A DNA stretch of 64,000 nucleotides, taken from NCBI RefSeq assembly GCF_023264675.1, contig NZ_JAHFVG010000032.1:1-64000 (forward strand). Direction: 5' to 3'. The translations under genes were made by a program, and so were the position numbers. The DNA comes from Rhodococcus sp. (in: high G+C Gram-positive bacteria). Lineage in GTDB: Bacteria > Actinomycetota > Actinomycetes > Mycobacteriales > Mycobacteriaceae. The notes under the pieces were generated by a model. It saw nothing but the letters and a program-made list of their open reading frames with translations, did not search any database and was not told the origin of the DNA. Shown piece after piece: positions 1 through 7,458 of this stretch; within the stretch, counting starts at the first letter, position 1, and the number at the start of each line of letters is the position of its first letter.

Positions 1-311
1 AAACGACTGCGGTTCGATCGGACATTGACGATCTATCAAGTCGACGATATCGGCTCGAGGTCGTCAGCAGCTGAGGCCTGGTCTTCACTGGCCAGCGTCT
101 GTCGGGTGTCGGCGACTCACGTCGACTCGGTAACTATCCAGGCGCGTCTGTAAGGAAACTCACGCGCTTTCGGTTACCTACAAGGGCTCTCTTGCACGCG
201 AAATGTCCCATTCGCGTCAGTCGAACCCTTACTTGGTCGGAACTTTATCAACTCAACTACGACGTTGTGTAGGTGGGGCCACTTCTTGACCGATTACGAC
301 CGGTCGTCGTA
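1..311. other. Intergenic edge region downstream of atpI
   Basis: No gene is recognised in these 311 bases. On the minus strand an ATG at 25-23 opens a frame that runs off the window after eight codons (MSDRTAVV). It could be the start of the next gene, where atpB (ATP synthase subunit a) would be expected after an atpI-like gene, but it is too short to judge. The stretch is less GC-rich than its neighbours, so it may hold the promoter of the ATP synthase operon. I could not single out a convincing -10/-35 pair. Confidence 0.4.
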
Positions 312-764
312 CTACGTATTGTCGGAGTCTGTCGCCGACGGTGGTTCGTCGACATACGGAGCCTTCGTTCGCACCACACCATAGACCTCCGCACCGAGAA
401 CGAGAACCAGAGCGAACACCACGACCAGCGCGAGCGACTTCTTGCTGTAGAAATCCATGTCCTTGAGGACCGCCAACACCACGACGGCGAGCAGCATCTT
501 CACGATCCACCCACCGAGGAGAACGGCACCGGCCATCGTCGGCGGAAACTTCGACGTGAGCGCAATGGACAACGCCGTCGTCAGAATGAACCCACCGCCG
601 AGCGCTGCCCCGATCAGTGCGCCCCACAATCCGGGAAGTCCCGCGACGAGTGTCGCGACAACAGCGCCGAGGACGGTCAGCACCAGCAAACCGATGACGC
701 CGTATCGCACGGCGGCGCGCATCGCGTCGGACTGATCGGGAACAGGCGCAGGAGAGAAGCTCAC
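312..764 (-). CDS. atpI: AtpI-like small membrane protein (ATP synthase I)
   Basis: This is a protein of about 150 residues with four predicted membrane helices (VIGLLVLTVLGAVVATLV, then a Gly/Ala-rich helix, then two C-terminal helices around VVVLAVLKDMDFYSKK). That matches the small AtpI/Rv1303-type protein encoded just upstream of atpB in actinobacteria, thought to help assemble the F1Fo ATP synthase. The order wecA-atpI running toward the window edge is the usual actinobacterial one. I chose the GTG at 764 because AGGTAG lies just upstream; an ATG at 722 would give 136 residues. The start is uncertain, but the identity is supported by topology plus context. Confidence 0.75.
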   Translation of the reverse strand: MSFSPAPVPDQSDAMRAAVRYGVIGLLVLTVLGAVVATLVAGLPGLWGALIGAALGGGFILTTALSIALTSKFPPTMAGAVLLGGWIVKMLLAVVVLAVLKDMDFYSKKSLALVVVFALVLVLGAEVYGVVRTKAPYVDEPPSATDSDNT

Positions 765-796
765 AGGCGCACAGACTACCTGTGCCGAAGCAGACT

Positions 797-2011
797 TCAG
801 GACCGTCGTGCTTTCCTGTCGGCATTCCTGCTCCGCCTGCGCTGACGAGCCATGTCGAGCCTGATCGTCGGGACCGCCGTCACCACCAGCGCGAACACGA
901 GTCCGGCGGCGACCAGGAGTACGACGATGCGTCGGTCGATCAGTGACGATCCGACTACTCCGAAGGCGAGGACGCCGACCCACAGGTAGATCACGAGCAC
1001 GACGCGACGATGAGAGTGACCGATCTGCAGCAGACGATGATGAAGGTGCATCTTGTCCGGGCTGAATGGGCTCCGACCTGCCCTCGTTCGCCTGATGACG
1101 GCGAGGAGGAGATCGAGAATCGGAATGAACATCACCGCACCGACCAACAGCAACGGCGACAGCAGACCGAGCAGATCCCGGGGCCCGTATCCGGTGAGCG
1201 GGATCCGTCCGGAGGCACTCGTCGCGATGGTCGCGAGCATCAATCCGATCAGCATCGACCCCGAATCGCCCATGAAGATTCGCGCCGGTTGGAAGTTGTG
1301 AGGGAGAAATCCGAGGCATGCACCCGCCAAGGTGGCAGCGATGATCGCGGGTGGATAGACACCGGTGTCGCCGCCCTGCTCGTGGAGCAGACCGACCGAG
1401 AAGACGCAGATCGCAAGCGAGGCGATGAAGCCGAGACCCGCGGCCAAACCGTCGAGTCCATCGATGAAGTTCATGGCGTTGACCATCACCACGGTCACCA
1501 GAACCGTCACCAGGCCTGCTTGCAGCTGATCGAGAACGACGGTGAACCCGCCCTCGGTCCATGGCACGTAGATGATGTACCAACTCACCCCCATGACGAC
1601 CAGGACACCTGCGGCCGTCACCTGCCCCACGAACTTCGTGAGTGCGTCCAATCCCCACCGGTCGTCGATGACGCCGACCGCGACGATGACGAAACCGGCA
1701 ACGAGCGCCGCCGGAATGTCCTGGGTGCCGTACTGAGAATCGAAACCTCGCGCGAGAGCCGGAAGTTGCGAAGCGAACAGCAGCGCCACTGCCATCCCGA
1801 CGAACATTCCGGTGCCCCCGAGCCGAGGCGTCGGGGTCACGTGGACGTCGCGCTCGCGCGGAGCGGCGACCGCCCCGAATTTGATCGCCAGAACACGGAC
1901 GCCGCCGGTGGCCAGAAATGTCACGACCGCGGCGGTGAGGAAAACGAGGAGCAGCTCCCGGATCGGGACACCCGCTCCCTGCCCGGACTGGGCGAGAACG
2001 TCGAGCGTCAT
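797..2011 (-). CDS. wecA: Polyprenyl-phosphate GlcNAc-1-phosphate transferase
   Basis: This is a polytopic membrane enzyme of 404 residues in the MraY/WecA family. It transfers GlcNAc-1-phosphate from UDP-GlcNAc to decaprenyl phosphate, the first step of linker-unit assembly for arabinogalactan (Rv1302/Rfe-type). Visible family marks are RDVHVTPTPRLGG near residue 55, the Mg-binding NFIDGLDGLAAG near 180 and the cytoplasmic MHLHHRLLQIGHS near 315. About ten hydrophobic segments separate them. The C-terminus is strongly basic (RQRRRSRNADRKARRS). Its ATG overlaps the glyA stop by 4 bases, so the two are translationally coupled, and it lies 32 bases before atpI. Confidence 0.92.
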   Translation of the reverse strand: MTLDVLAQSGQGAGVPIRELLLVFLTAAVVTFLATGGVRVLAIKFGAVAAPRERDVHVTPTPRLGGTGMFVGMAVALLFASQLPALARGFDSQYGTQDIPAALVAGFVIVAVGVIDDRWGLDALTKFVGQVTAAGVLVVMGVSWYIIYVPWTEGGFTVVLDQLQAGLVTVLVTVVMVNAMNFIDGLDGLAAGLGFIASLAICVFSVGLLHEQGGDTGVYPPAIIAATLAGACLGFLPHNFQPARIFMGDSGSMLIGLMLATIATSASGRIPLTGYGPRDLLGLLSPLLLVGAVMFIPILDLLLAVIRRTRAGRSPFSPDKMHLHHRLLQIGHSHRRVVLVIYLWVGVLAFGVVGSSLIDRRIVVLLVAAGLVFALVVTAVPTIRLDMARQRRRSRNADRKARRS

Positions 2012-3291
2012 GCGCGGGGGTACGCGGGTTTGCGCGCCACGAGAGCGCCGACCTCACCCCGGATGTCGTCGAGTTCGCGATCACCAGCCGTGGTACCGGG
2101 CTCGGCCTGCACTGCGCGCGCCACCAAGCTGCCCACGACAGCCGAATCTGCCGCGTCGAATCCCTGCGTGGTGGTCGCTGCCGAACCGACACGAATTCCC
2201 GACGCCACCGCGGGCGGCGCCGGGTCGAAAGGGATCGCGTTCTTGTTGAGCGTGATGCCCGCGGAACCGCAGCGCGCCTCGGCAGTGCGTCCATCGACGC
2301 CAAGGTGCTGGAGATCGAGAAGTGCAAGGTGAGTGTCGGTGCCACCCGACACCGCGCGCATTCCCGAATCGACGAGCGCCGTCGTCATCGACCGAGCATT
2401 CTCGACGACCTGGGCCGCATACCGCCGATAGTCCTCGGTCTGCGCTTCCCGAAATGCGACGGCTTTGGCGGCGATCGAATGCATCAGCGGCCCGCCCTGG
2501 CTGAACGGAAACACGGCCTTGTCGATGGCCCGCGCATGCTCCTCGCGGCACATCAACATGCCTCCGCGTGGTCCACGCAGGACTTTGTGAGTGGTGGCCG
2601 AGACGACGTCGGCGTACGGGATCGGCGATGGAATGGCCTGTCCGGCAACGAGTCCGATGAAATGGGCGGCGTCGACCCACAGAATCGCATCGACCTCGTC
2701 GGCGATGGAACGGAAGGCAGCGAAATCGATCTCGCGCGCGTACGCCGTCGCGCCGGCAACGATGATGCGGGGCCGGTGCACGAGCGCCAGCTCACGCACT
2801 TCGTCGTAGTCGATGAGTTCGGTGTCGCGACGCACGTGATACGGAATCGCGGTGAACCATCGACCGGAGAAACTCACCTTCGACCCGTGTGTGAGGTGCC
2901 CGCCGTGCGGAAGGCTCATCGCCAAAACCGCGTCACCGGGCTGGGCGAATGCCGCATACACCGCAAGATTGGCATTGGCCCCCGAGTGGGGCTGAACGTT
3001 GACGTGGTCGGCGCCGAACAGTGCCTTAGCCCGCTCGATCGCCAGGTTCTCGGCTCGGTCGACCACTTCGCAGCCACCGTAGTAGCGCGCGCCGGGATAG
3101 CCCTCGGCGTACTTGTTGGTGAGCACACTCCCCTGGGCAGCGAGAACGGCAGGGCTCGTCAGGTTCTCGCTCGCGATCAGCTGGAGCCCGCCGCGAAGGC
3201 GGTCCAACTCATCGGTGAGTACGTCGGCGATCTCCGGATCGGACGCTTCGAGCTCACCGAATTCCGGACCGAAGAACCGGGGCGACGTCAT
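2008..3291 (-). CDS. glyA: Serine hydroxymethyltransferase
   Basis: A PLP enzyme of 427 residues interconverting serine and glycine with transfer of a one-carbon unit to tetrahydrofolate. The N-terminal LIASENLTSPAVL, YAEGYPGARYYGGC (61-74) and PHSGANAN are classic SHMT motifs. The PLP lysine is K236 in SATTHKVLRGPRGG, and D207 and H210 in WVDAAHF contact the cofactor. The canonical DMAHxxGL motif reads DAAHFIGL here, and the C-terminal part is divergent. It may therefore be a second SHMT paralogue rather than the housekeeping copy. It is embedded in a tsaC-glyA-wecA operon with 4-base overlaps on both sides. Confidence 0.88.
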   Translation of the reverse strand: MTSPRFFGPEFGELEASDPEIADVLTDELDRLRGGLQLIASENLTSPAVLAAQGSVLTNKYAEGYPGARYYGGCEVVDRAENLAIERAKALFGADHVNVQPHSGANANLAVYAAFAQPGDAVLAMSLPHGGHLTHGSKVSFSGRWFTAIPYHVRRDTELIDYDEVRELALVHRPRIIVAGATAYAREIDFAAFRSIADEVDAILWVDAAHFIGLVAGQAIPSPIPYADVVSATTHKVLRGPRGGMLMCREEHARAIDKAVFPFSQGGPLMHSIAAKAVAFREAQTEDYRRYAAQVVENARSMTTALVDSGMRAVSGGTDTHLALLDLQHLGVDGRTAEARCGSAGITLNKNAIPFDPAPPAVASGIRVGSAATTTQGFDAADSAVVGSLVARAVQAEPGTTAGDRELDDIRGEVGALVARKPAYPRA

Positions 3292-3956
3292 CGCGCGACA
3301 CTCCCCGGCAGCAAGCTCTCGGAACTCACACCGAGCACCTCGGCGACCGCATCGGTCGACACTGCGCCTGCGCGAAGAATCCGAGGACTATCGGACGTCA
3401 GATCGACGATGGTGGACGCCTGCGCATGCTCGGCGGGACCACCGTCGAGATACACCGCAGCAGATCCGCCGAGCTGATCTCTGGCCTCGGTCACGGTTGT
3501 CGCCGGAGGTTGACCGGAGATGTTCGCGCTCGACACCGCCAACGGACCCACCTCGCGCAACAATTCGAGGGCGACCGGGTGCAGCGGCATCCGCAGCATC
3601 ACCGTTCCCTGCGCGTCGCCCAGATCCCAGGCAAGCGACGGCGCCTGCTGCACGACGAGGCTCAACGCTCCCGGCCAGAACGCTCTGATCAGATCGCGTG
3701 TGCGTGGTCTGACACTGCCCACGAGACCGTCGATGGTGCTCCACGACCCGACCAGTACCGGGACCGGCATATCTCTGCCGCGGCCCTTGGCGCGCAAGAG
3801 ATCGGTGACGGCATTGCCGTCGAAGGCATCGGCAGCGAGGCCGTACAGGGTGTCCGTCGGCATGACGACAAGGCGGCCGGATTTGAGCGCACCTCTGGCC
3901 GCGGTCAATCCCGCTGCTCGAGAGTCGGCCTGCTGGCAGTCGTAGACGGTGCTCAC
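3288..3956 (-). CDS. tsaC: Threonylcarbamoyl-AMP synthase (Sua5/YwlC/TsaC)
   Basis: A YrdC-domain protein of 222 residues that makes L-threonylcarbamoyl-AMP from threonine, bicarbonate and ATP, the first step of the universal t6A37 tRNA modification. The YrdC signature PTDTLYGLAADAF lies near residue 33, with the AKGR and P-V-P-V-L-V segment following and SSANISGQPP near 145. The protein has the short TsaC length rather than the longer Sua5 form, although about 25 residues follow the core. It starts at a GTG preceded by GGGGGG and overlaps glyA by 4 bases. In many actinobacteria this gene follows prmC, as here (66 bases away). Confidence 0.9.
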   Translation of the reverse strand: MSTVYDCQQADSRAAGLTAARGALKSGRLVVMPTDTLYGLAADAFDGNAVTDLLRAKGRGRDMPVPVLVGSWSTIDGLVGSVRPRTRDLIRAFWPGALSLVVQQAPSLAWDLGDAQGTVMLRMPLHPVALELLREVGPLAVSSANISGQPPATTVTEARDQLGGSAAVYLDGGPAEHAQASTIVDLTSDSPRILRAGAVSTDAVAEVLGVSSESLLPGSVAR

Positions 3957-4022
3957 CCCCCTATCCTGTCACTCGCCTCGTCGAAGCGGATCGCAAGGCT
4001 GGGTTCGATGGCGGCCGGGCCG

Positions 4023-4907
4023 CTAGCTGTCCGGGGAGACCGCACGAGAAGCAACGACGAACCTCGGACGGCCGGCGAGGTCCGGATGCTGGACGACGTC
4101 GGTGAACACGCGGCGGCTCTCGAATAGTTTCACGACGCGATCCCCGTGGGAGTCGTCGTGTTCCACACCGACTCCCCCGCCGAGCCGTAGCCATCGAGCG
4201 ATGTTCTTGATCATCGGCTCGATGACCGACAGGCCATCGCCGCCGCCGAACAGAGCAAGGTGCGGATCGTGATCGATGACCTCCGGATCCAGCACCGCAC
4301 CCTCGGGAATGTACGGAGGATTGGCCACGACGACATCCACTCCGCCGTCGAGATCGGGCAACAGTGTTCCGGAGGTGACATCGCCGTGATGCAGCGTGAT
4401 GGGGGTGTCCCCGCGCTCGGCCCGCAAGTCGGCATTTCTCCGAGCCCACGCGAGCGCGGAAGGATCGAGCTCGACCGCGTGTACCTGCGCATCGGGCCGA
4501 GCATTGGCCAGAGCCAGCGCAAGCGCACCCGAACCGGTACACAGATCCAGGATCACCGGAGGCCTACGATCGACGCCTTCGAGGAACGCCAGAGCCCAGC
4601 CCAGCAGCAATTCGGTTTCCGGACGAGGCACGAACACCCCGGGACCCACCTCGACGTCGATGTTGCCCAGCGCCGTCGTGCCGGTGATGTACTGCAGCGG
4701 AATTCGCTTGGCACGCTGGGCAATCGTGCGTTCGTAGGCGTCGATCACCTCGGGTTCGACGAGAGGAACCAGCCCGAGACGGCCACGCTCGACACCGACG
4801 AGATGAGACGCCAGCAGTTCGGCGTCGACTCGCGGACTCGGTACACCCGCAGCCTCCAGCGTCGCGGTTGCTTCCAGAATGGCCAGGCGTAGCGGTTTCC
4901 GAGTCAC
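4023..4907 (-). CDS. prmC: Release factor glutamine methyltransferase
   Basis: A SAM-dependent methyltransferase of 294 residues that methylates the GGQ glutamine of peptide release factors. It has the N-terminal helical domain, the SAM loop DLCTGSGALALALA (121-134) and the catalytic NPPYIPEG (NPPY at 196-199) that binds the target glutamine. Its usual substrate gene, prfA, lies about 900 bases upstream in the same direction, separated only by the SHOCT-protein gene. The order prfA-prmC-tsaC is widely conserved. The start is a GTG with only a weak upstream GG-rich site. Confidence 0.92.
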   Translation of the reverse strand: MTRKPLRLAILEATATLEAAGVPSPRVDAELLASHLVGVERGRLGLVPLVEPEVIDAYERTIAQRAKRIPLQYITGTTALGNIDVEVGPGVFVPRPETELLLGWALAFLEGVDRRPPVILDLCTGSGALALALANARPDAQVHAVELDPSALAWARRNADLRAERGDTPITLHHGDVTSGTLLPDLDGGVDVVVANPPYIPEGAVLDPEVIDHDPHLALFGGGDGLSVIEPMIKNIARWLRLGGGVGVEHDDSHGDRVVKLFESRRVFTDVVQHPDLAGRPRFVVASRAVSPDS

Positions 4908-4948
4908 CCGTACAGCGTGCCACGTCGCACCGACGCGAAACCCAGACC

Positions 4949-5785
4949 TCAGATGCGAGCGAGCAGCTCCGCCTTCTTGGTGAAGAATTCGTCGTCGGTG
5001 AGAATGCCCTTGCCGTGTAGAGAAGCCAATGCCTCGATCGCCGACGTCACTTCATCCAGGTTCATCGGCGCTTGATTCGACGATGCTTGATTCGACGATG
5101 CTTGATTCGACGGTGCTTGGTTCGACGGTGCTTGGTTCGACGGTGCTCGGTCAGGCACGAAAGGCTCCGGGACGAACGGCTCCGGGACGAACGGCTGGGG
5201 CGCCGGAGCTTCGGTCTGCACCGGATCGACCAGTGGCAAACTCGCGGCCGTGAAGGTGCCGTATTGGCTCGTGAACTCCAGCGACCCCGGACCACCGCCC
5301 TGTTGCTGCTGAACGCCGCCGATCGAGTGATCGAGAGTGTCGTACACCGATACACGGCCGCCGACGAGCACCGCGAGACGACGCGCCCCGGGGAACACCG
5401 CGTACTGCGAACCGTTCTGACCACCACTCGAACTGGGACTTCCCAGATCCCCCGGCCACCACGAGCCACCGAAGCCCGATCCCGACTGGGATTGAGACTG
5501 GGCAGGTGGATAGACCTGACTGTGCGCGAGGACTCCGGACAGATCGCGGCACAAGCCGTCGACACGTCCTTTGAGGGAGTAGTCGAACATGTTGCCGACC
5601 ATGGTCATGCCGCCGCGCATCCATTGGCCGCCGCCGCCGAGTTCGGGGATGTTGAACTGCGCCATCGAGCCGCGACCTGCGTTGACCGCATCGAGCATCG
5701 TGCGAACCGCGTCGGTGGAGATGCCGTACTTGCCCGCCAGCTCGCTCACCGCGTTCTCGCCCGCCGGTGTCAGTTGCTGGTACAT
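4949..5785 (-). CDS. SHOCT-domain protein with repetitive linker
   Basis: A protein of 278 residues whose last 40 residues form a SHOCT domain (LDEVTSAIEALASLHGKGILTDDEFFTKKAELLARI), a short oligomerisation module of unknown role. The N-terminal about 90 residues contain a helical region (LAGKYGISTDAVRTMLDAV) followed by a Gly/Ser-rich stretch. The middle is a low-complexity linker made of VPEPF repeats and then SNQAP/SNQAS repeats, encoded by 15-bp tandem repeats. No membrane segment or signal peptide is seen. The ATG at 5785 is preceded by GGGAG at good spacing. It sits between prmC and prfA. Its function is unknown and the call rests on the C-terminal domain only. Confidence 0.75.
   Translation of the reverse strand: MYQQLTPAGENAVSELAGKYGISTDAVRTMLDAVNAGRGSMAQFNIPELGGGGQWMRGGMTMVGNMFDYSLKGRVDGLCRDLSGVLAHSQVYPPAQSQSQSGSGFGGSWWPGDLGSPSSSGGQNGSQYAVFPGARRLAVLVGGRVSVYDTLDHSIGGVQQQQGGGPGSLEFTSQYGTFTAASLPLVDPVQTEAPAPQPFVPEPFVPEPFVPDRAPSNQAPSNQAPSNQASSNQASSNQAPMNLDEVTSAIEALASLHGKGILTDDEFFTKKAELLARI
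5067..5150. repeat. 15-bp coding tandem repeats in the SHOCT gene
   Basis: Five full units and one partial unit of a 15-bp repeat (for example GATGCTTGATTCGAC and GGTGCTTGGTTCGAC on the plus strand) encode the SNQAP/SNQAS pentapeptides. A second set of 15-bp repeats just to the right (5153-5197) encodes VPEPF/VPD units. The copies differ by one or two bases. Copy-number change would keep the reading frame and only lengthen or shorten the linker. Confidence 0.9.
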
Positions 5786-5830
5786 GAAGCAGTCTCCCTC
5801 TTCGAACGTAAGGATGCGCTGCGCGAGAAG

Positions 5831-6910
5831 CTATTCGGCTTGCATCCGCGCATCGCGATCGGCTTTGCCGAGCGCGTCGAGCAAAGCGTCCAACTCGCCG
5901 TCGAGGACGGCGTCGAGATTGTGCGACTTGAAGCCGATGCGGTGATCGGTAATCCGGTTCTCCGGGAAATTGTATGTCCGAATGCGCTCGGACCTGTCGA
6001 CGGTGCGCACCTGACTGGCCCGACCAGCGGCTGCTTCCTCGTCGGCAGCTTCCTCGGCCGCCGCCTGAAGCCGTGCCGCAAGCACCTGCATCGCACGAGC
6101 CTTGTTCTGCAGCTGCGAGCGTTCGTTCTGACACGTCACGACGATTCCCGTCGGCAAGTGCGTGATCCGGACTGCGGAGTCCGTGGTGTTGACGCCCTGG
6201 CCACCTTTACCCGACGACCGATACACATCGATACGCAGATCGGTCTCGTCGATCTGCACTTGCTCGACCTCGTCCGGTTCCGGATAGACCAGAATGCCCG
6301 CCGCCGACGTGTGCACGCGTCCCTGAGATTCGGTGACCGGAACGCGCTGCACTCGGTGCACCCCGCCCTCGAACTTCAGTCGCGCCCAGACACCGTCGAG
6401 TGAGTCACCCTTGGCTTTGATGGACAACGTGGCGTCCTTGTAACCGCCGAGATCGGACACGTTCGCGTCCAGTACCTCCACACGCCACCCGCGACGCTCG
6501 GCGTAGCGGACATACATGCGGGCGAGATCGGCCGCGAACAGCGCCGATTCCTCGCCGCCTTCGCCGGATTTGACCTCCATGACGATGTCGTCGCCATCGT
6601 GCGGGTCGCGCGGTGCCAGGAGGTCCGCGAGCGTCTGCTCCAGCGTCTCCACGGTCTGCTCGAGCTCGGGAATTTCGGAGGCGAAGGACGAATCGTCGGC
6701 CGCCAGCTCTCGTGCCGCGGCGAGGTCGTCTGTTGCGGACGTCAACTTGCCGTGCACGGACATGATGGGAGCGAGTTCGGCGAAACGCTTGCCTGCGCGA
6801 CGTGCCGCTGCTGGATCGTTGTGTAGGGACGGATCGGCGAGCTGCTGCTCGAGACCCGAATGCTCGGCCAGAATGTCGTCGATGGCCGAAGGCTTCGTCG
6901 TCCTCGCCAT
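5831..6910 (-). CDS. prfA: Peptide chain release factor 1
   Basis: RF1, 359 residues, recognises UAA and UAG stop codons and triggers peptide release. The GGQ motif lies in [18 protein letters not shown] and the stop-codon recognition tripeptide PVT lies in [14 protein letters not shown], which marks it as RF1 rather than RF2 (which has SPF). The ATG at 6910 (MARTTKPS) gives the family's usual length and has a GGAG/CGGAG site about 10 bases upstream; a GTG at 6931 would add seven residues. It lies downstream of rpmE beyond a strong terminator-like hairpin, so it probably also has its own promoter or depends on read-through. The cognate methyltransferase gene prmC follows. Confidence 0.95.
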   Translation of the reverse strand: MARTTKPSAIDDILAEHSGLEQQLADPSLHNDPAAARRAGKRFAELAPIMSVHGKLTSATDDLAAARELAADDSSFASEIPELEQTVETLEQTLADLLAPRDPHDGDDIVMEVKSGEGGEESALFAADLARMYVRYAERRGWRVEVLDANVSDLGGYKDATLSIKAKGDSLDGVWARLKFEGGVHRVQRVPVTESQGRVHTSAAGILVYPEPDEVEQVQIDETDLRIDVYRSSGKGGQGVNTTDSAVRITHLPTGIVVTCQNERSQLQNKARAMQVLAARLQAAAEEAADEEAAAGRASQVRTVDRSERIRTYNFPENRITDHRIGFKSHNLDAVLDGELDALLDALGKADRDARMQAE

Positions 6911-6949
6911 GATGTGTGTGCTCCGCTCCACGTCGAAAGTCCCTGGGAT

Positions 6950-6993
6950 AAAAAAGACGACGCCCGCCCTGTAGACATCACAGGGCGGGCGTC
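6950..6993 (-). terminator. Rho-independent terminator after rpmE
   Basis: A perfect 14-bp inverted repeat (GACGCCCGCCCTGT at 6959-6972, complement at 6980-6993) with a 7-base loop. On the minus strand it is followed by a T tract at 6955-6950. It lies 11 bases after the rpmE stop codon and before prfA. It is a textbook intrinsic terminator and separates rpmE from prfA transcription. Confidence 0.9.
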
Positions 6994-7003
6994 GGTGAAA
7001 CAG

Positions 7004-7237
7004 CTAGCTGTCGGCGTCAGCCTTCTTGCCGGCGCGCTTTCCGTAGCGAGCCTCGAAGCGTGCAACGCGACCGCCGGTGTCGAGAATCTTCTGCTTGCCC
7101 GTGTAGAACGGGTGGCACTGCGAGCAAACCTCGACATTGATGCGCTCTTTGTCGGTGGTGCTGCGCGTCTCGAAAGTATTGCCACAACCACACACAACCG
7201 TGGTGAGCGTGTAATCGGGGTGGATTCCTGCCTTCAT
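7004..7237 (-). CDS. rpmE: 50S ribosomal protein L31, zinc-binding form
   Basis: This is ribosomal protein L31, 77 residues, part of the large subunit and of the intersubunit bridge. The four cysteines in VVCGCGNTF and [13 protein letters not shown] show that it is the zinc-containing (C+) type, not the zinc-free paralogue induced in zinc starvation. The [17 protein letters not shown] stretch is the family signature. AAAGGGACACC precedes the ATG as a good ribosome-binding site. It is flanked by its own intrinsic terminator. Confidence 0.97.
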   Translation of the reverse strand: MKAGIHPDYTLTTVVCGCGNTFETRSTTDKERINVEVCSQCHPFYTGKQKILDTGGRVARFEARYGKRAGKKADADS

Positions 7238-7400
7238 GGTGTCCCTTTCAGATGGTCGCCGGGTCGCCCTCGCCGTTCGAGGACGTGAACCGGAACCGGA
7301 CTCGGCCGTTCAGTATGCCAGAGAGAGGTTCTGACCTGCTAATCGCCAGAATTCCCTCACCGACAGGTGGCTCAACATCAGCACCCGTCGGGTTGTTCCC

Positions 7401-7446
7401 CATGTGAGTGCGAATACATGACGGGTCATGTATTCGCACTCACATG
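7401..7446. repeat. 21-bp perfect palindrome after rho (dispersed family)
   Basis: The sequence from 7401 to 7421 (starting CATGTGAGTGCGAATACATG) is repeated in exact inverse at 7426-7446, with the 4-base loop CGGG. It is 12 bases downstream of the rho stop codon and is followed by a mini hairpin (GCAGC-GGA-GCTGC). There is no T tract, so it may act as a factor-assisted terminator, a mRNA-stabilising hairpin or a mobile palindromic repeat. A 22-base half copy occurs at 63903-63924, and a related 35-bp palindrome lies at 31578-31649. Confidence 0.85.
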
Positions 7447-7458
7447 CAGCGGAGCTGC

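Noticed and set aside
253-845. Plus- and minus-strand frames over the atpI-like gene
   Set aside because: They are shadows rich in Arg/His; only the hydrophobic minus-strand frame matches a known small membrane protein.
1010-2332. Long plus-strand open frames opposite wecA and glyA
   Set aside because: They are mirror frames of well-supported minus-strand genes in high-GC DNA; their translations are rich in Arg, His and Asp with no domain.
312-2345. A 677-codon frame ending at the AtpI-like protein
   Set aside because: Only its last 136-150 residues look like protein; the rest is an out-of-frame reading of wecA.
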